Notes under the pieces: model-generated | Told to the model about the DNA's origin: nothing | What the model saw: only the letters and a program-made list of their open reading frames with translations | The model's database searches: none | DNA from: Tricholoma matsutake | Lineage: Eukaryota; Basidiomycota; Agaricomycetes; Agaricales; Tricholomataceae | Reading direction: 5' to 3' | DNA length: 64,000 nt | NCBI GenBank assembly: GCA_026075535.2 | Contig: AP026542.1 | Location: forward strand, 10,354,001-10,418,000 | Made by a program: the position numbers and the translations under genes | Part shown: positions 54,828-63,867 of the stretch, one piece after another | How the letters are laid out: every line of letters begins with the position of its first letter | Numbering within the stretch: the first letter of the stretch is position 1

Positions 54828-54937
54828 ACTCTCTGCCAAATTTTGGGTAACTGTGACCAAAAAAATAACTGGACTGCAGTTAGGTCTGGTTAGGTCAGCA
54901 GTTATTTCTGGTTAGGGTAACTGAACTTCAAACACTA

Positions 54938-54945
54938 AATACAAA
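54938..54945. other. Right target-site duplication of the KDZ element
   Basis: aatacaaa directly follows the element end AACACTA and copies 8105-8112. The minisatellite then resumes (caaaccattac). Confidence 0.7.
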
Positions 54946-54989
54946 CAAACCATTACAGACTTGTTTACTGACTTTGTTGCAAACCTTTA
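54946..54989. repeat. Minisatellite remnant between the KDZ and foldback elements
   Basis: caaaccattacagacttgtt and actttgttgcaaaccttta are half a unit of the array at 57174-57570. It is cut at a TA dinucleotide (54988-54989) by the foldback element. Confidence 0.8.
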
Positions 54990-55252
54990 AGGTCGAAGAT
55001 GTCCATAACTCACCAACATCACATGCTTCTTCCAAATCAGTCGAAAATGCATGAAATGTGTACTGAGTGTAGCACAACAACTGAATAGAAAATGTATTTC
55101 CTAAGAAATGTGATAAAAGTCATATTTATGAAGCCCTGATAGTTGATTTTGCAAAAAATGTGTTTGGTGATGTGAAATTCCAAAAATGTACCAAATAACA
55201 TGTTGCATTGCAACTTTTGTTAAATGTCAACAGGAACTTCTTTCTGTGCTAA

Positions 55253-55464
55253 ACCCTCCCATATATATATACTTGAGAGGTATTCAAAGGGATCTCTGGG
55301 AGCATATTTCTCTTATTCTGCATTGCTCTCTTTTAATGACCATTCTGCCCAACCATGGAAAATTGTTGGGGCTTTGGGGAGAGGAACAATGCCCAATATT
55401 CAAAATTTACTTCCAGAGATCTCTTTTTATACATCTTGGGGGCATCCATGCCAGAGGTCTTGCC
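55253..55464. repeat. Extra sequence in the left foldback arm
   Basis: The right arm reads from gtgccaagac straight into tagtgttgcc, whereas the left arm has about 212 extra bases between gtgctaa and tagtgttgcc. The insert starts accctcccatatatatatac and ends ccagaggtcttgcc. I saw no clear duplication at its edges and no coding sequence. Confidence 0.6.
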
Positions 55465-55591
55465 TAGTGTTGCCATGGCTCGAGCCGCATTTTTTGCTAT
55501 CTTAGGATATAAATTACATAAAATCACTAAAATATTTGAGGAGCTAGATCCCATCAAAAGCCAAGGGGTCTCCTGCCAACTCTAAGCAATC

Positions 55592-55683
55592 AGAGAAGTG
55601 GTTCCCGAGATATTCCAGTGGCTTTGAAACAGCTCTGGCAAGCTGTTTCAAAGCCACTGGAATATCTCGGGAACCACTTCTCT
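55592..55683. repeat. Perfect 43-bp palindrome at the foldback centre
   Basis: The arms 55592-55634 and 55641-55683 are exact reverse complements around ctggca. As RNA they would form a long perfect hairpin and as DNA a cruciform. This is the core of the foldback element. Confidence 0.97.
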
Positions 55684-56767
55684 CAAGGGGGTGGCGGAAT
55701 GGGAAAAACTGACATCCACTCACCTTTTTTTTTTCAGGACCTCGGCTGACCCCCCCCTCCCACCATATATGGTAATTTTTTCGTCACATGAATTTTTCTT
55801 CTCGAGCAATTTATGTCAAAAAAACTGTCACTGACGGATATGTACTGACTTTTCTGTGCAGTTCAATACTCACCATTTTAGATCTGGATTCAATGTGTCT
55901 GTGTAACACTGCAAATGCCCCAGTTTTTAATGATGGCTTGTTTATGTAAGAAAAACTCGAACATTATCTAGATCTCATCATTGTCATCAAGCATAACAAC
56001 TTTTGCCTTCCATGTTGATGTCGCCTTAGGCCTGCTACAACTTTGAATGAGCTCTCAGTGACGTGTTGCTCCCACTTTTGTGGAGCAGCTTTTGCTTGGT
56101 TTCTCTCATGGTTCTCTGAAGAGGCTGGTGCCATGACAACTGGGTGGTGCACTTAGTTGATCTGTGGATGGCAGCGAGGGAAGAAGGGGTCACACAAAGT
56201 AGAGGCTTTGACACTACAGAGGGTCCATCCAGGGCCTGCAGCAAGGTCATGCATGCATAATTACTGATGCGACTGATTTTTACAGCTTTTCAACAATTCA
56301 AGAATCAAGATTGTAATGTGTCCTATGCATCGCAAAAGTTCATTACCCACTTCAACACCAACTGAAGATTCAAGTGATGAGAGTACTACATACTGTGGCT
56401 TTGGAGTGGATGACTGGTTGTCTGCTCTGCTGTTGTTCTGGATGTGTGGACCCAGCATTGACTTGTCTGCTACACTGACTGTCGTAAATGGAGTGGGGAT
56501 CATTGTTGGGCCTCCTGATACACGATTTGTTCCCACAAATATAAGTGATCATTCCACAATTGTCATGAATCATATTGTAAACATGATGTGTTACAGATAT
56601 TGAGCTGTGTGTAGACCAATAGGCAAGTTTACAAGTCCACAGAAGCTATCTGGTGGCTTAACGATGCCTATCGGCATCATATATACCCTAGTACTTTTTT
56701 TTTTCCAGCCTCCGGCAGGACCCCCCCCTACTTGCAGTTCAGGATTCCTGTTCCGCCACCCCCTTGA
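55683..56767. mobile_element. TIR element, family TCAAGGGGGTGGCGGAA, copy 2
   Basis: 1085 bp, with perfect 17-bp ends TCAAGGGGGTGGCGGAA and complement. A 6-bp duplication, cttctc, flanks it (55677-55682 and 56768-56773). Subterminal poly-T and (a)ccccccc tracts are shared with copy 1. A short frame at 56316-56600 (CGFGVDDWLSALLLFW) has no recognised relatives. It interrupts the right arm of the foldback element. Confidence 0.92.
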
Positions 56768-57173
56768 CTTCTCTGATCACTTAGAGTTGGCAGGAGACCC
56801 CTCCCTTGGCTTTTGATGGGATCTAGCTCCTCAAATATTTTAGTGATTTTATGTAATTTATATCCTAAGATAGCAAAAAAAGCAGCTCGAGCCATGGCAA
56901 CACTAGTCTTGGCACAGTCAGAAGTTCCCATTGACATTTAACAAAAGTTGTGATGCAATGTGTTATTTGGCGCATTTTTGGAATTTCACATCACCAAACA
57001 TGTTTTTTGCAAAATCAACTATCAGGGCTTCATAAATATGACTTTTATCACATTTATTAGGAAATACATTTTCTATTCAGTTGTTGTGCTACACTCAGTA
57101 CACATTTCATGCATTTTTGACCGATTTGGAAGAAGCACATGACATTGGTGAGTTATGGACATCTTCTACCTTA

Positions 57174-57570
57174 CCGACCTTGGTATAAACTATTATAAAC
57201 ATAGTATTGACTTCAATACAAACCATTACAAATATGTTTACTGACTTTGTTACAAACCTTTACCAACCTTGGTATACTATTACAAACATGTTATTGACTT
57301 CAATACAAACCATTCCAAACTTGTTTACTGACTTTGTTACAAACCTTTACTGACCTTATAAACTATTACAAAAATGTTGTTGACTTCAATACAAACCATT
57401 ACAGACTTGTTTACTGACTTTGGTATAAACTATTACAAAATGTTGTTGACTTCAATACAAACAAACCATTACAAACTTGTTTACTGACTTTGTTACAAAC
57501 CTTTACTGATCTTGGTATAAACTATTACAAACATGTTTACTGACTTTGTTGCAAAGCTTTACTGACCTTG
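57174..57570. repeat. AT-rich minisatellite, about five units
   Basis: Units of about 85-90 bp combine tataaactattacaaacatg, ttgacttcaatacaaacc, attacaaacttgtttactga and ctttgttacaaacctttact. Unit length varies by internal deletions. It is the same array as 7860-8112 and 54946-54989, now split by the KDZ and foldback insertions. Confidence 0.9.
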
Positions 57571-57957
57571 CTTTAGTGCTTATTATGGTGTTAGTCTAGT
57601 TTGTATGAGTAATAATCAGCCTTGCAACTTGGACTACATCTGGACAATCATTCAGAAGTGTAAATTTTCATTATGAAGTTGATTTGAATGTAGTTTGCTT
57701 GAAGTCTTAGCAGAGTCTGAGTGGAGTCCTAGTGGAGTCCAAGCAGAGTCCTAGGACTGTCCAAGCAGAGTCCTAGGACTGTCCAAGCAGTCCTAGTCTG
57801 AGTGGAGTCTGCTCAGACTAGGGGAGGGAGTGTAAAATACTGAGAATGATGTATAACATCACTATATTCCATGACATTATATATTCCCCCAGGACTACTG
57901 GGATTCCCCTGGGACTACAGGGATTCCTCCAGGACTCTGTGGGGAGGTGAAAAATTC
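57571..57957. repeat. Spacer with gagtcc/ggattcc short repeats
   Basis: 57715-57835 is a run of diverged gagtggagtcctag/gtccaagcagagtcctag units ending aggggagggagtgtaa, like the ends at 40136 and 41235. 57885-57945 repeats ggactac(t/a)gggattcc. No gene was seen. Confidence 0.6.
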
Positions 57958-58033
57958 AGTGGGTACAAGGAGAACTCATGGGTCAAGGAGTCCGATGTGA
58001 ATGCCCCTCGGTTAGTCAAGGAATTCTACACTG
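57958..58033 (+). pseudogene. Short chromodomain fragment of Gypsy family A
   Basis: A 76-bp stretch encodes GYKENSWVKESDVNAPRLVK and matches the chromodomain near 63695-63770 closely. Nothing else of the element is next to it, so it is a small transplanted piece. Confidence 0.8.
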
Positions 58034-58378
58034 TGGACCTAGCACGGTAGTAATTTCAGCTATTTAACTACCAAAACCTGAATACTCTAACTTAATGGGA
58101 TGAGTTAATGGTAGATGAATTTGTGATGAATTTTCATCCCATATATTTAAGCTGTTTAGGGGATGGAATTCATGCGTATTATTTTACAAAATTTCCATAT
58201 GTCAATGGGATGAAATTTCATTTCAAAAAAGAATGAAATGTAGGGGATGTTTTTAATCCAACAGGAAGGCATGAACTTCATCCAAAAGATAGGATGTTTC
58301 TGCATGTGATTTTCTGACATCTAGGGGATGTTTTCAATCTGAAAAGGTATCAATTACATCTAAAAGACAGGAGGTTTC
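58034..58378. repeat. AT-rich spacer ending in a tandem repeat cut by a Gypsy insertion
   Basis: 58130-58260 has diverged gggatgaaat/aatttcatccc words. From 58280 a unit of about 76 bp repeats: catccaaaagataggatgtt ... tgacatctaggggatg, then catctaaaagacaggaggtt, where it is cut by the LTR at 58379. The rest of the second unit is found inverted at 46678 and leftwards (tgtatgtgattttctgacat). Confidence 0.85.
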
Positions 58379-58804
58379 TGTAAGGGGACTAGGGGGGTGC
58401 CCTGTGTGTTTTTCCTATTTTTTATGTTCGTCCCATATTTTTTCCCACCTCATTTCCTTCTATTCTTCATTTTCTATGATTTTTCCGGATTTTATTACTA
58501 ATTTTCCCTTGCTATCATGTTTGTATATGTTGACACTTTTATATTTAGAGGCGGAGTACCCCTTCCGACACATACCCTTTGGTATGATGTCATTCGGCGG
58601 CCTTGATCTGCCTATCTCCGCCTTTTTCTATTTTTAGGTTATATTTGATTTTTGTCGTCTTCACATATACTGGGCATCAGCAAGGGGATCCTTAGAGTTT
58701 TCTCTTCGGATTTCCCTTTGCTAGGTGCGCCCCCAATCCCTGTATTATGTAGTATAATTTTAACTTCGGATTTCCCTTTGCTAGAGGCTTAGGTTGCCCT
58801 TATA
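58379..58804 (+). repeat. 5' LTR of Gypsy family A copy 2
   Basis: 426 bp, TGTAAGGGGACTAGG to GGTTGCCCTTATA, the same length as the other three full LTRs. The body starts gtagaaaactctcccctaag. I could not assign a tRNA primer site with confidence. Confidence 0.93.
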
Positions 58805-58970
58805 GTAGAAAACTCTCCCCTAAGGCCCGAAAATCGCGAACGCGCTGCCTAAAATAGGCAGGTACGGACTGGACGACGCTTCCCAAAGCTCCACAGAGTC
58901 CCTACACACCGTTCCAGATACTCTCGCCTTTATCACGCTGCCATTTTCGCCAAACGCGCTCCCTAGCGAC

Positions 58971-59957
58971 ATGGATGCATCAGAACGCTTCGACGCGCTT
59001 GAAAGCGATGTTTCCGGAATGGGCGTGCAAATCGACTCGCTTAAATCTACAATTGAAAACTTCGTTAGGACCCTCCAGGCTAACCCTACGACTAATAGTT
59101 CCCCCTTCATGACTCCAAGCGCACCCGACAACGACGTTTTGCCAAACGCGTCCACTAAGGAATGTGCCCAGATCAAACCATCCCCCCCCGCTGAATTTAA
59201 TGGTGCACGTGTGCAGGGACGTGCATTCCTTAATTCCTGTGAGTTATACATTAGTCTCCAGTCGCATCAATTCGTCGATGAGGCTGCAAAAATTTATTGG
59301 GCCTTCACATACATGAAATCTGAACGCGCCTATCTCTATGTGGACCGTATCCTATGTCAAACTAAAGAACTCGGTTCTCTACCTTTCTCCACTTGGGGTG
59401 ACTTTCGAGCTGAGTTCGTACACCACTTCTGCCCCCTCAATGAATGCCACCGAGCAGTGACACGACTTGAGTCATCCACTTACCACCAGGGACGTCGATC
59501 CGTGGATGACTATATCGATGAGTTCAAGGATTTGGTGGACATGGCAGGGTATGGGAGTGGGTTACCAGTGGTGGTGAAGTTCCGACGGGGGCTCAACCAA
59601 GAAATTCAGGACCAGATTGCACAGATGTTGGAAGGGCGCCCAGCGGACGATGATATCCCCATTCCTGCTCGTCAAACTCCCACACCAGCCATCAATGTCC
59701 CAGTACCAATGGATGTTGATGCAGCCCGCAGCCGTGCACGTAAGTTGGATCTCTGCTACCGTTGTGGGGAACCTGGACACAGGGCTGGAGTGTGTCCCCA
59801 TCGTCAGGATATCCGCATGCTCACCCCTGAGGGACGAGACGAACTCCTGCAAGATTTGTTGGCACTTGTAGATGTTGAGGAAGCGAAGGATCAAGTTGCA
59901 GAGGAGGTTAAGCTGGAAGTTGTAGAGGAGCAGGATTTTCCTATTCGCAGCGAGTGA
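58971..59957 (+). CDS. Gypsy family A gag (copy 2), open frame
   Basis: A 328-residue open frame starting MDASERFDALESDVSGM. It continues with a helical region (QIDSLKSTIENFVRTLQANP), the gag domain (RAFLNSCELYISLQSHQF; EFVHHFCPLNECHRAVTRLE; DDYIDEFKDLVDMAGYGSG; FRRGLNQEIQDQIAQMLEG) and a CCHC knuckle, CYRCGEPGHRAGVC. After ADDDIP it lacks 44 codons present in copy 1. It ends FPIRSE, TGA at 59955-59957, overlapping pol in the -1 frame. Upstream, 58830-58970 is also coding-like in copy 1, so the true start may be earlier. Of all retroelement genes in the window this is the only intact gag. Confidence 0.88.
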   Translation: MDASERFDALESDVSGMGVQIDSLKSTIENFVRTLQANPTTNSSPFMTPSAPDNDVLPNASTKECAQIKPSPPAEFNGARVQGRAFLNSCELYISLQSHQFVDEAAKIYWAFTYMKSERAYLYVDRILCQTKELGSLPFSTWGDFRAEFVHHFCPLNECHRAVTRLESSTYHQGRRSVDDYIDEFKDLVDMAGYGSGLPVVVKFRRGLNQEIQDQIAQMLEGRPADDDIPIPARQTPTPAINVPVPMDVDAARSRARKLDLCYRCGEPGHRAGVCPHRQDIRMLTPEGRDELLQDLLALVDVEEAKDQVAEEVKLEVVEEQDFPIRSE

Positions 59958-62900
59958 ATGGTACACCCTCACTGCCTGTCCATAACCGCTTTGAAGTCTT
60001 GTCGGTTGAATCCCCGGAGAATGAATCCATTTCTGTGACTGCTCCCCTCTCTGACCCTTCGAAGTTGGCTAAAGACGTACCTGCTCTCCCCATCTCTCCT
60101 TCTACTCCACGTCCCAAAATTAAATCATGGGAGCATAAACTACCACGCAAGTATATTGTGGCATCCACTCCCTCTGCACATTCCTTAAACCTAGCCATTG
60201 AACTGCAGACGACCGACACTGGACAGATACTCAGTGTCTCTGCGCTCCTGGACTCTGGTGCGACTGGTCTCTTCATCGATTCCCATCTGGTACAACAACA
60301 TCATCTAAATACTCGCTCACTCTCATGTCTGTTACCTGTATATAACATGGATGGATCCCCAAATGAAGCTGGTGCCATCTGAGAGGTTGCAGACCTGGTT
60401 CTCCGTTACAAAGATCATAGTGAGCGTGCCCTTTTTGCTGTCACTCAATTAGGAAAGCAAACGGTGATCTTGGGATATCCATGGCTTCGAGACCATAACC
60501 CAGAGGTCGACTGGCGCACTGGGGAGGTTACCATGAGCCGATGTCCATCCCGCTGTCGGATGTGTTTCACAGAAGCCAGGCAAGAACGTCGTGGACAGAA
60601 GGTAGCAATACGACGAACTCAGAAGTGTCATGCTGGACCCCTGCCTATACCTGAAGTGGAATTGGAAGGGGTTCCTGATCTAATGCCGGACTCGGATGAT
60701 GATGATGAGGACCCAGAGGAAGTGGAGGAGGGTGATCGGATCTTCTACACTGCGATTCGCTCATCGCATGAGGTGTGTGCCACATCGAACATATCCCAAC
60801 GCCTCGCCGAGGCCTTCCACAAAAACAACGCTGCTAAATCCTCTACTAACTCCTTACTCCCTCATCTCCATGAGTTTGAAGACGTGTTCTCCAAGGAGTC
60901 ATTCGACTCTCTTCCTGCGCGCAAGCCATGGGATCATGCGATTGAACTCACCCCCGGCGCAACCCCTTCATCCTGCAAGGTCTATCCTCTCTCTCCGGAG
61001 GAACAACGGCAGCTTGACCAGTTCATCGACGAGCACCTGGCCTCTGGACGTATTCGACAATCAAAGTCACCCATGGCCTCTCCCTTTTTCTTTGTCAAGA
61101 ATAAGGATGGCTCACTTCGACCGGTTCAAGACTACAGAAGGCTCAACAACATCACGGTCAAAAATTGCTACCCACTACCCCTCATCTCCGAACTCGTAAA
61201 CCAGCTCCATGGAGCCCGATACTTCACCAAGCTCGATGTCTGTTGGGGCTATAATAACGTGAGGATAAAGGAGGGAGATGAGTGGAAGGCAGCCTTTCGT
61301 ACCAACTGTGGTCTTTTTGAACCGCTTGTCATGTTCTTTGGCCTTACTAATAGCCCTGCCACCTTTCAGACCATGATGAACGACATCTTCCATGACCTCA
61401 TCCTCGAAGGCGTTGTCTGCATCTATCTCGATGACATCCTCATCTTCACTCGCACGGTTGAAGAGCACCGTCGCATCACGCGCCTCATCCTAGAGTGACT
61501 TCAACGGTACAAACTCTACCTTTGTCAGGACAAATGCGAGTTTGAAAGGACCAAGATCGAGTACCTCGGCCTGATTATCTTGGAGGGTCAAGTGGAGATG
61601 GATCCTATCAAGGTAAACGGGGTCACAGCTTGGCCGACGCCCACGAACAAGAAGGAGGTGCAGTCTTTCCTGGGCTTCATCAATTTTTATCAGTGTTTTA
61701 TCAAGGATTTCTCACATCATGCACAACCGCTGTTCGACTTGACAGGAAAGGAGGCATGGAGGTGGGATAATGCACAACAGGAGGCATTCAAAAAGCTTAA
61801 GGAGATGGTCACTTCTGCTCCCATCCTTACCTTTGCTGACGATTCACATCCTTTTCGTGTAGAAGCCGATAGTTCTGACTTTGCGACAGGCACCATGTTG
61901 TCTCAGCAGTCTCCAGAGGACCAGAAGTGGCATCCTGTTGTGTTCTACTCCAAAAGCCTTAGTGCTGTAGAGCGAAACTACAAGATCCATGACAAGGAGA
62001 TGTTGGTGATAATGCATGCGCTTGAGGAGTGGCGACACTTCCTCCAGGGTGCCCAACACAAGGTGGAAATTTGGACGGATCACAAGAACCTCGAGTACTT
62101 CATGACGGCCCAGAAATTGAACCGTCGTCAAGCTCGTTGGTCCCTGTATCTATCTAGATTCGACTTCTCCTTGCACCACCGTCCGGGTCGCAGCATGGAG
62201 AAGACTGATGCCCTATCCCGACGTGCAGACCATGGGGATGGCAGCAGTGACAACCAAAACATTGTGTTGTTGCAGCCAGACCTGTTCACCATTCGGGCAC
62301 TGGAAGGCATCGCACCCCAGGGCGTGGAGCAGGACATCCTATGTGACATTCATCATGCAAACTGTAGCAGTTTACATGAGGATGTTGTTGCCCAAGCTGT
62401 TAAAGAACTGAGGAAGGGATCAACCCTTTCCTTACGTGCTGCAGAGTGGGCTGAAAAGGAGGACTTGTTGTATTTCAGGGATCGCATCTACATTCCCAAT
62501 GACCCAGACCTTTGCTGGCGCATCATATCCCAACACCATGACTCACAGATTGCTGGCCACCCCAGATGCTGGAAGACCTTGGAGCTCACCTCACAGAACT
62601 ATTGGTGGCCACAAATGTCACAGCTCATTTGTCAGTATTGTCACACTTGTCACCTTTGCTTATGCACCAAGGTTCCTCATCGCAAGCCTATTGGCAAGCT
62701 ACACCCTCTCTCTGTTCCAGAGAGTCATTGGGATGTTGTCAGTGTCGACTTTGTGGTGGAATTGCCAGAGTCAAACAGGTTTGATGCGGCGATGTGCACA
62801 GTTGACTCAGTGGGAAAACATGCTCACTTCATTCCCACTCACACCACTGTCAGTGCCCTAGGTGCTGCTCGACTCTACCTCCACCACGTGTGGAAATTAC

Positions 62901-63826
62901 ATGGACTTCCTGGTGCCTTCCTCTCAGATCGTGGCCCTCAGTTCATGGCAGAGCTCACTCATGAGCTGTACTGACTCCTGGGGATCAAACTCCTCGCTTC
63001 AACTGCTTATCACCCACAAACTGATGGCCAGACTGAGCAAGTCAACCAGGAACTGGAGCAGTACATCTGCCTCTTTGTCAATGAACGCCAGGACAATTGG
63101 GACAATCTCCTTCCTTTGGCCAAGTTCAGATACAACAACCATGTCCATGCTTCCACTCAACAGACCCCTTTCCTCTTAGACACTGGATGACATCCATGCA
63201 TGGGATTTGAACCTTGCCAAACTCCCTCACACATCGAGACAGTGAATGAGTTCACAGAACACATGAGGCATAGCTTGAAGGAGGCAAGGGCAGCCTTAGC
63301 AAAGGCAAAGGACGACATGGCGTGATTTTACAACCAATGCCACTCCCCGACCCCTCAGTACAAGGTTGGTGATCGAGTTTATCTTGACTCCAGTGACATC
63401 TCCACGACACATCCATCCAAGAAACTCGCTCATCGCTTCTTGGGACCTTTCCCCATTGTCAAGTGCATTGGAACCCATGCCTATCGTCTATGCCTCCCAG
63501 CCTCCATGTCCAGACTCCATCCCATCTTCCATGTCATCAAATTGCTTCCAGCTCCCCCAGATCCATTCCTGGGACACCATTCACACCCACCACCACCACC
63601 TACAGTGATCGAGGGAGAACCCCAATACAAAGTCGAGTCAATCTTGGACAGCCATTTGCGTCAAGGAAAACTCCAGTATTTGGTACATTGGAAGGGTTAT
63701 GGGTATGAGGAGAACTCATGGGTTGAAGAGTCTGATGTGAATGCCCCTCAGTTAATCAAGGAATTCCACCGACGGCACACTGCTGCACCGCGTCGCATTC
63801 AAGTCACGGACTTTGGTCGTATGTGA
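59954..63826 (+). pseudogene. Gypsy family A pol (copy 2): protease, RT, RNase H, integrase, chromodomain
   Basis: A single frame with no frameshift, broken only by TGA codons (60380, 61496, 62972, 63188 and 63322). Protease: SVSALLDSGATGLFIDSHLV. RT: PEEQRQLDQFIDEHLASGRI, FFFVKNKDGSLRPVQDYRRL, FFGLTNSPATFQTMMND, CIYLDDILIF. RNase H: VEADSSDFATGTML, HDKEMLVIMHALEEW, WTDHKNLEYF. Integrase: HHDSQIAGHPRCW with CHTCHLC for zinc, VVSVDFVVELP (first Asp intact), LSDRGPQFMAEL (second Asp), NQELEQ (Glu). Chromodomain: YLVHWKGYGYEENSWVEE. The stops at 61496 and 62972 are CGA in copy 1. All catalytic residues I could check are present. Confidence 0.93.
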
Positions 63827-63854
63827 TTTTGAATGCATCGGGGTGATGCATCTT

Positions 63855-63867
63855 AGAGAGGGGGTGA
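63855..63867 (+). other. Polypurine tract of Gypsy family A
   Basis: agagagggggtga lies just before the LTR start TGTAAGG. The same tract precedes the LTRs at 3498 and, on the minus strand, at 24112. Confidence 0.75.

Larger units (their letters stand above)
8113..54937 (+). mobile_element. Giant KDZ DNA transposon carrying cargo genes and nested insertions
   Basis: The ends are inverted repeats: TAGTGTTTAAAAG at 8113 and the complement of TTCAAACACTA at 54937. An 8-bp duplication flanks them. Inside are a KDZ transposase (10076-13913), cargo genes A, C, D and E, and 149-bp subterminal inverted repeats (8192-8340 and 51938-52086). Later arrivals are a Gypsy at 14023-18227, the block 23687-47104 and a TIR element at 53898-54827. 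Without these the element is about 18-19 kb. Family knowledge: KDZ elements are abundant and large in basidiomycetes. Inference: the internal transposase is the one that moved these ends. No TET/JBP dioxygenase, reported with some fungal KDZ elements, was recognised here. Confidence 0.72.
54990..57171. mobile_element. Foldback element with arms of several hundred bp and TA duplication
   Basis: The left arm runs 54990-55634 and the right arm is 55641-55682 plus 56774-57171, separated by a 6-nt loop. Outer ends are AGGTCGAAGATGTCC and its near complement GGACATCTTCTACCT. TA flanks both ends (54988-54989, 57172-57173), as for Tc1/mariner-type insertion. The right arm is split by another element with a 6-bp duplication; the left arm has about 212 extra bases (55253-55464). 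Removing both restores two closely matching arms. It lies in the minisatellite, 44 bases beyond the right KDZ duplication. There is no transposase, so it must move in trans if at all. Confidence 0.85.

Noticed and set aside
8113..54937. A TET/JBP dioxygenase as KDZ cargo
   Set aside because: I looked for the HxD...H...R pattern in genes A, C, D and E and found no convincing match.
57174..57570. CRISPR-like regular repeats
   Set aside because: Units are adjacent with no unique spacers and vary in length; the genome is eukaryotic. It is a minisatellite.
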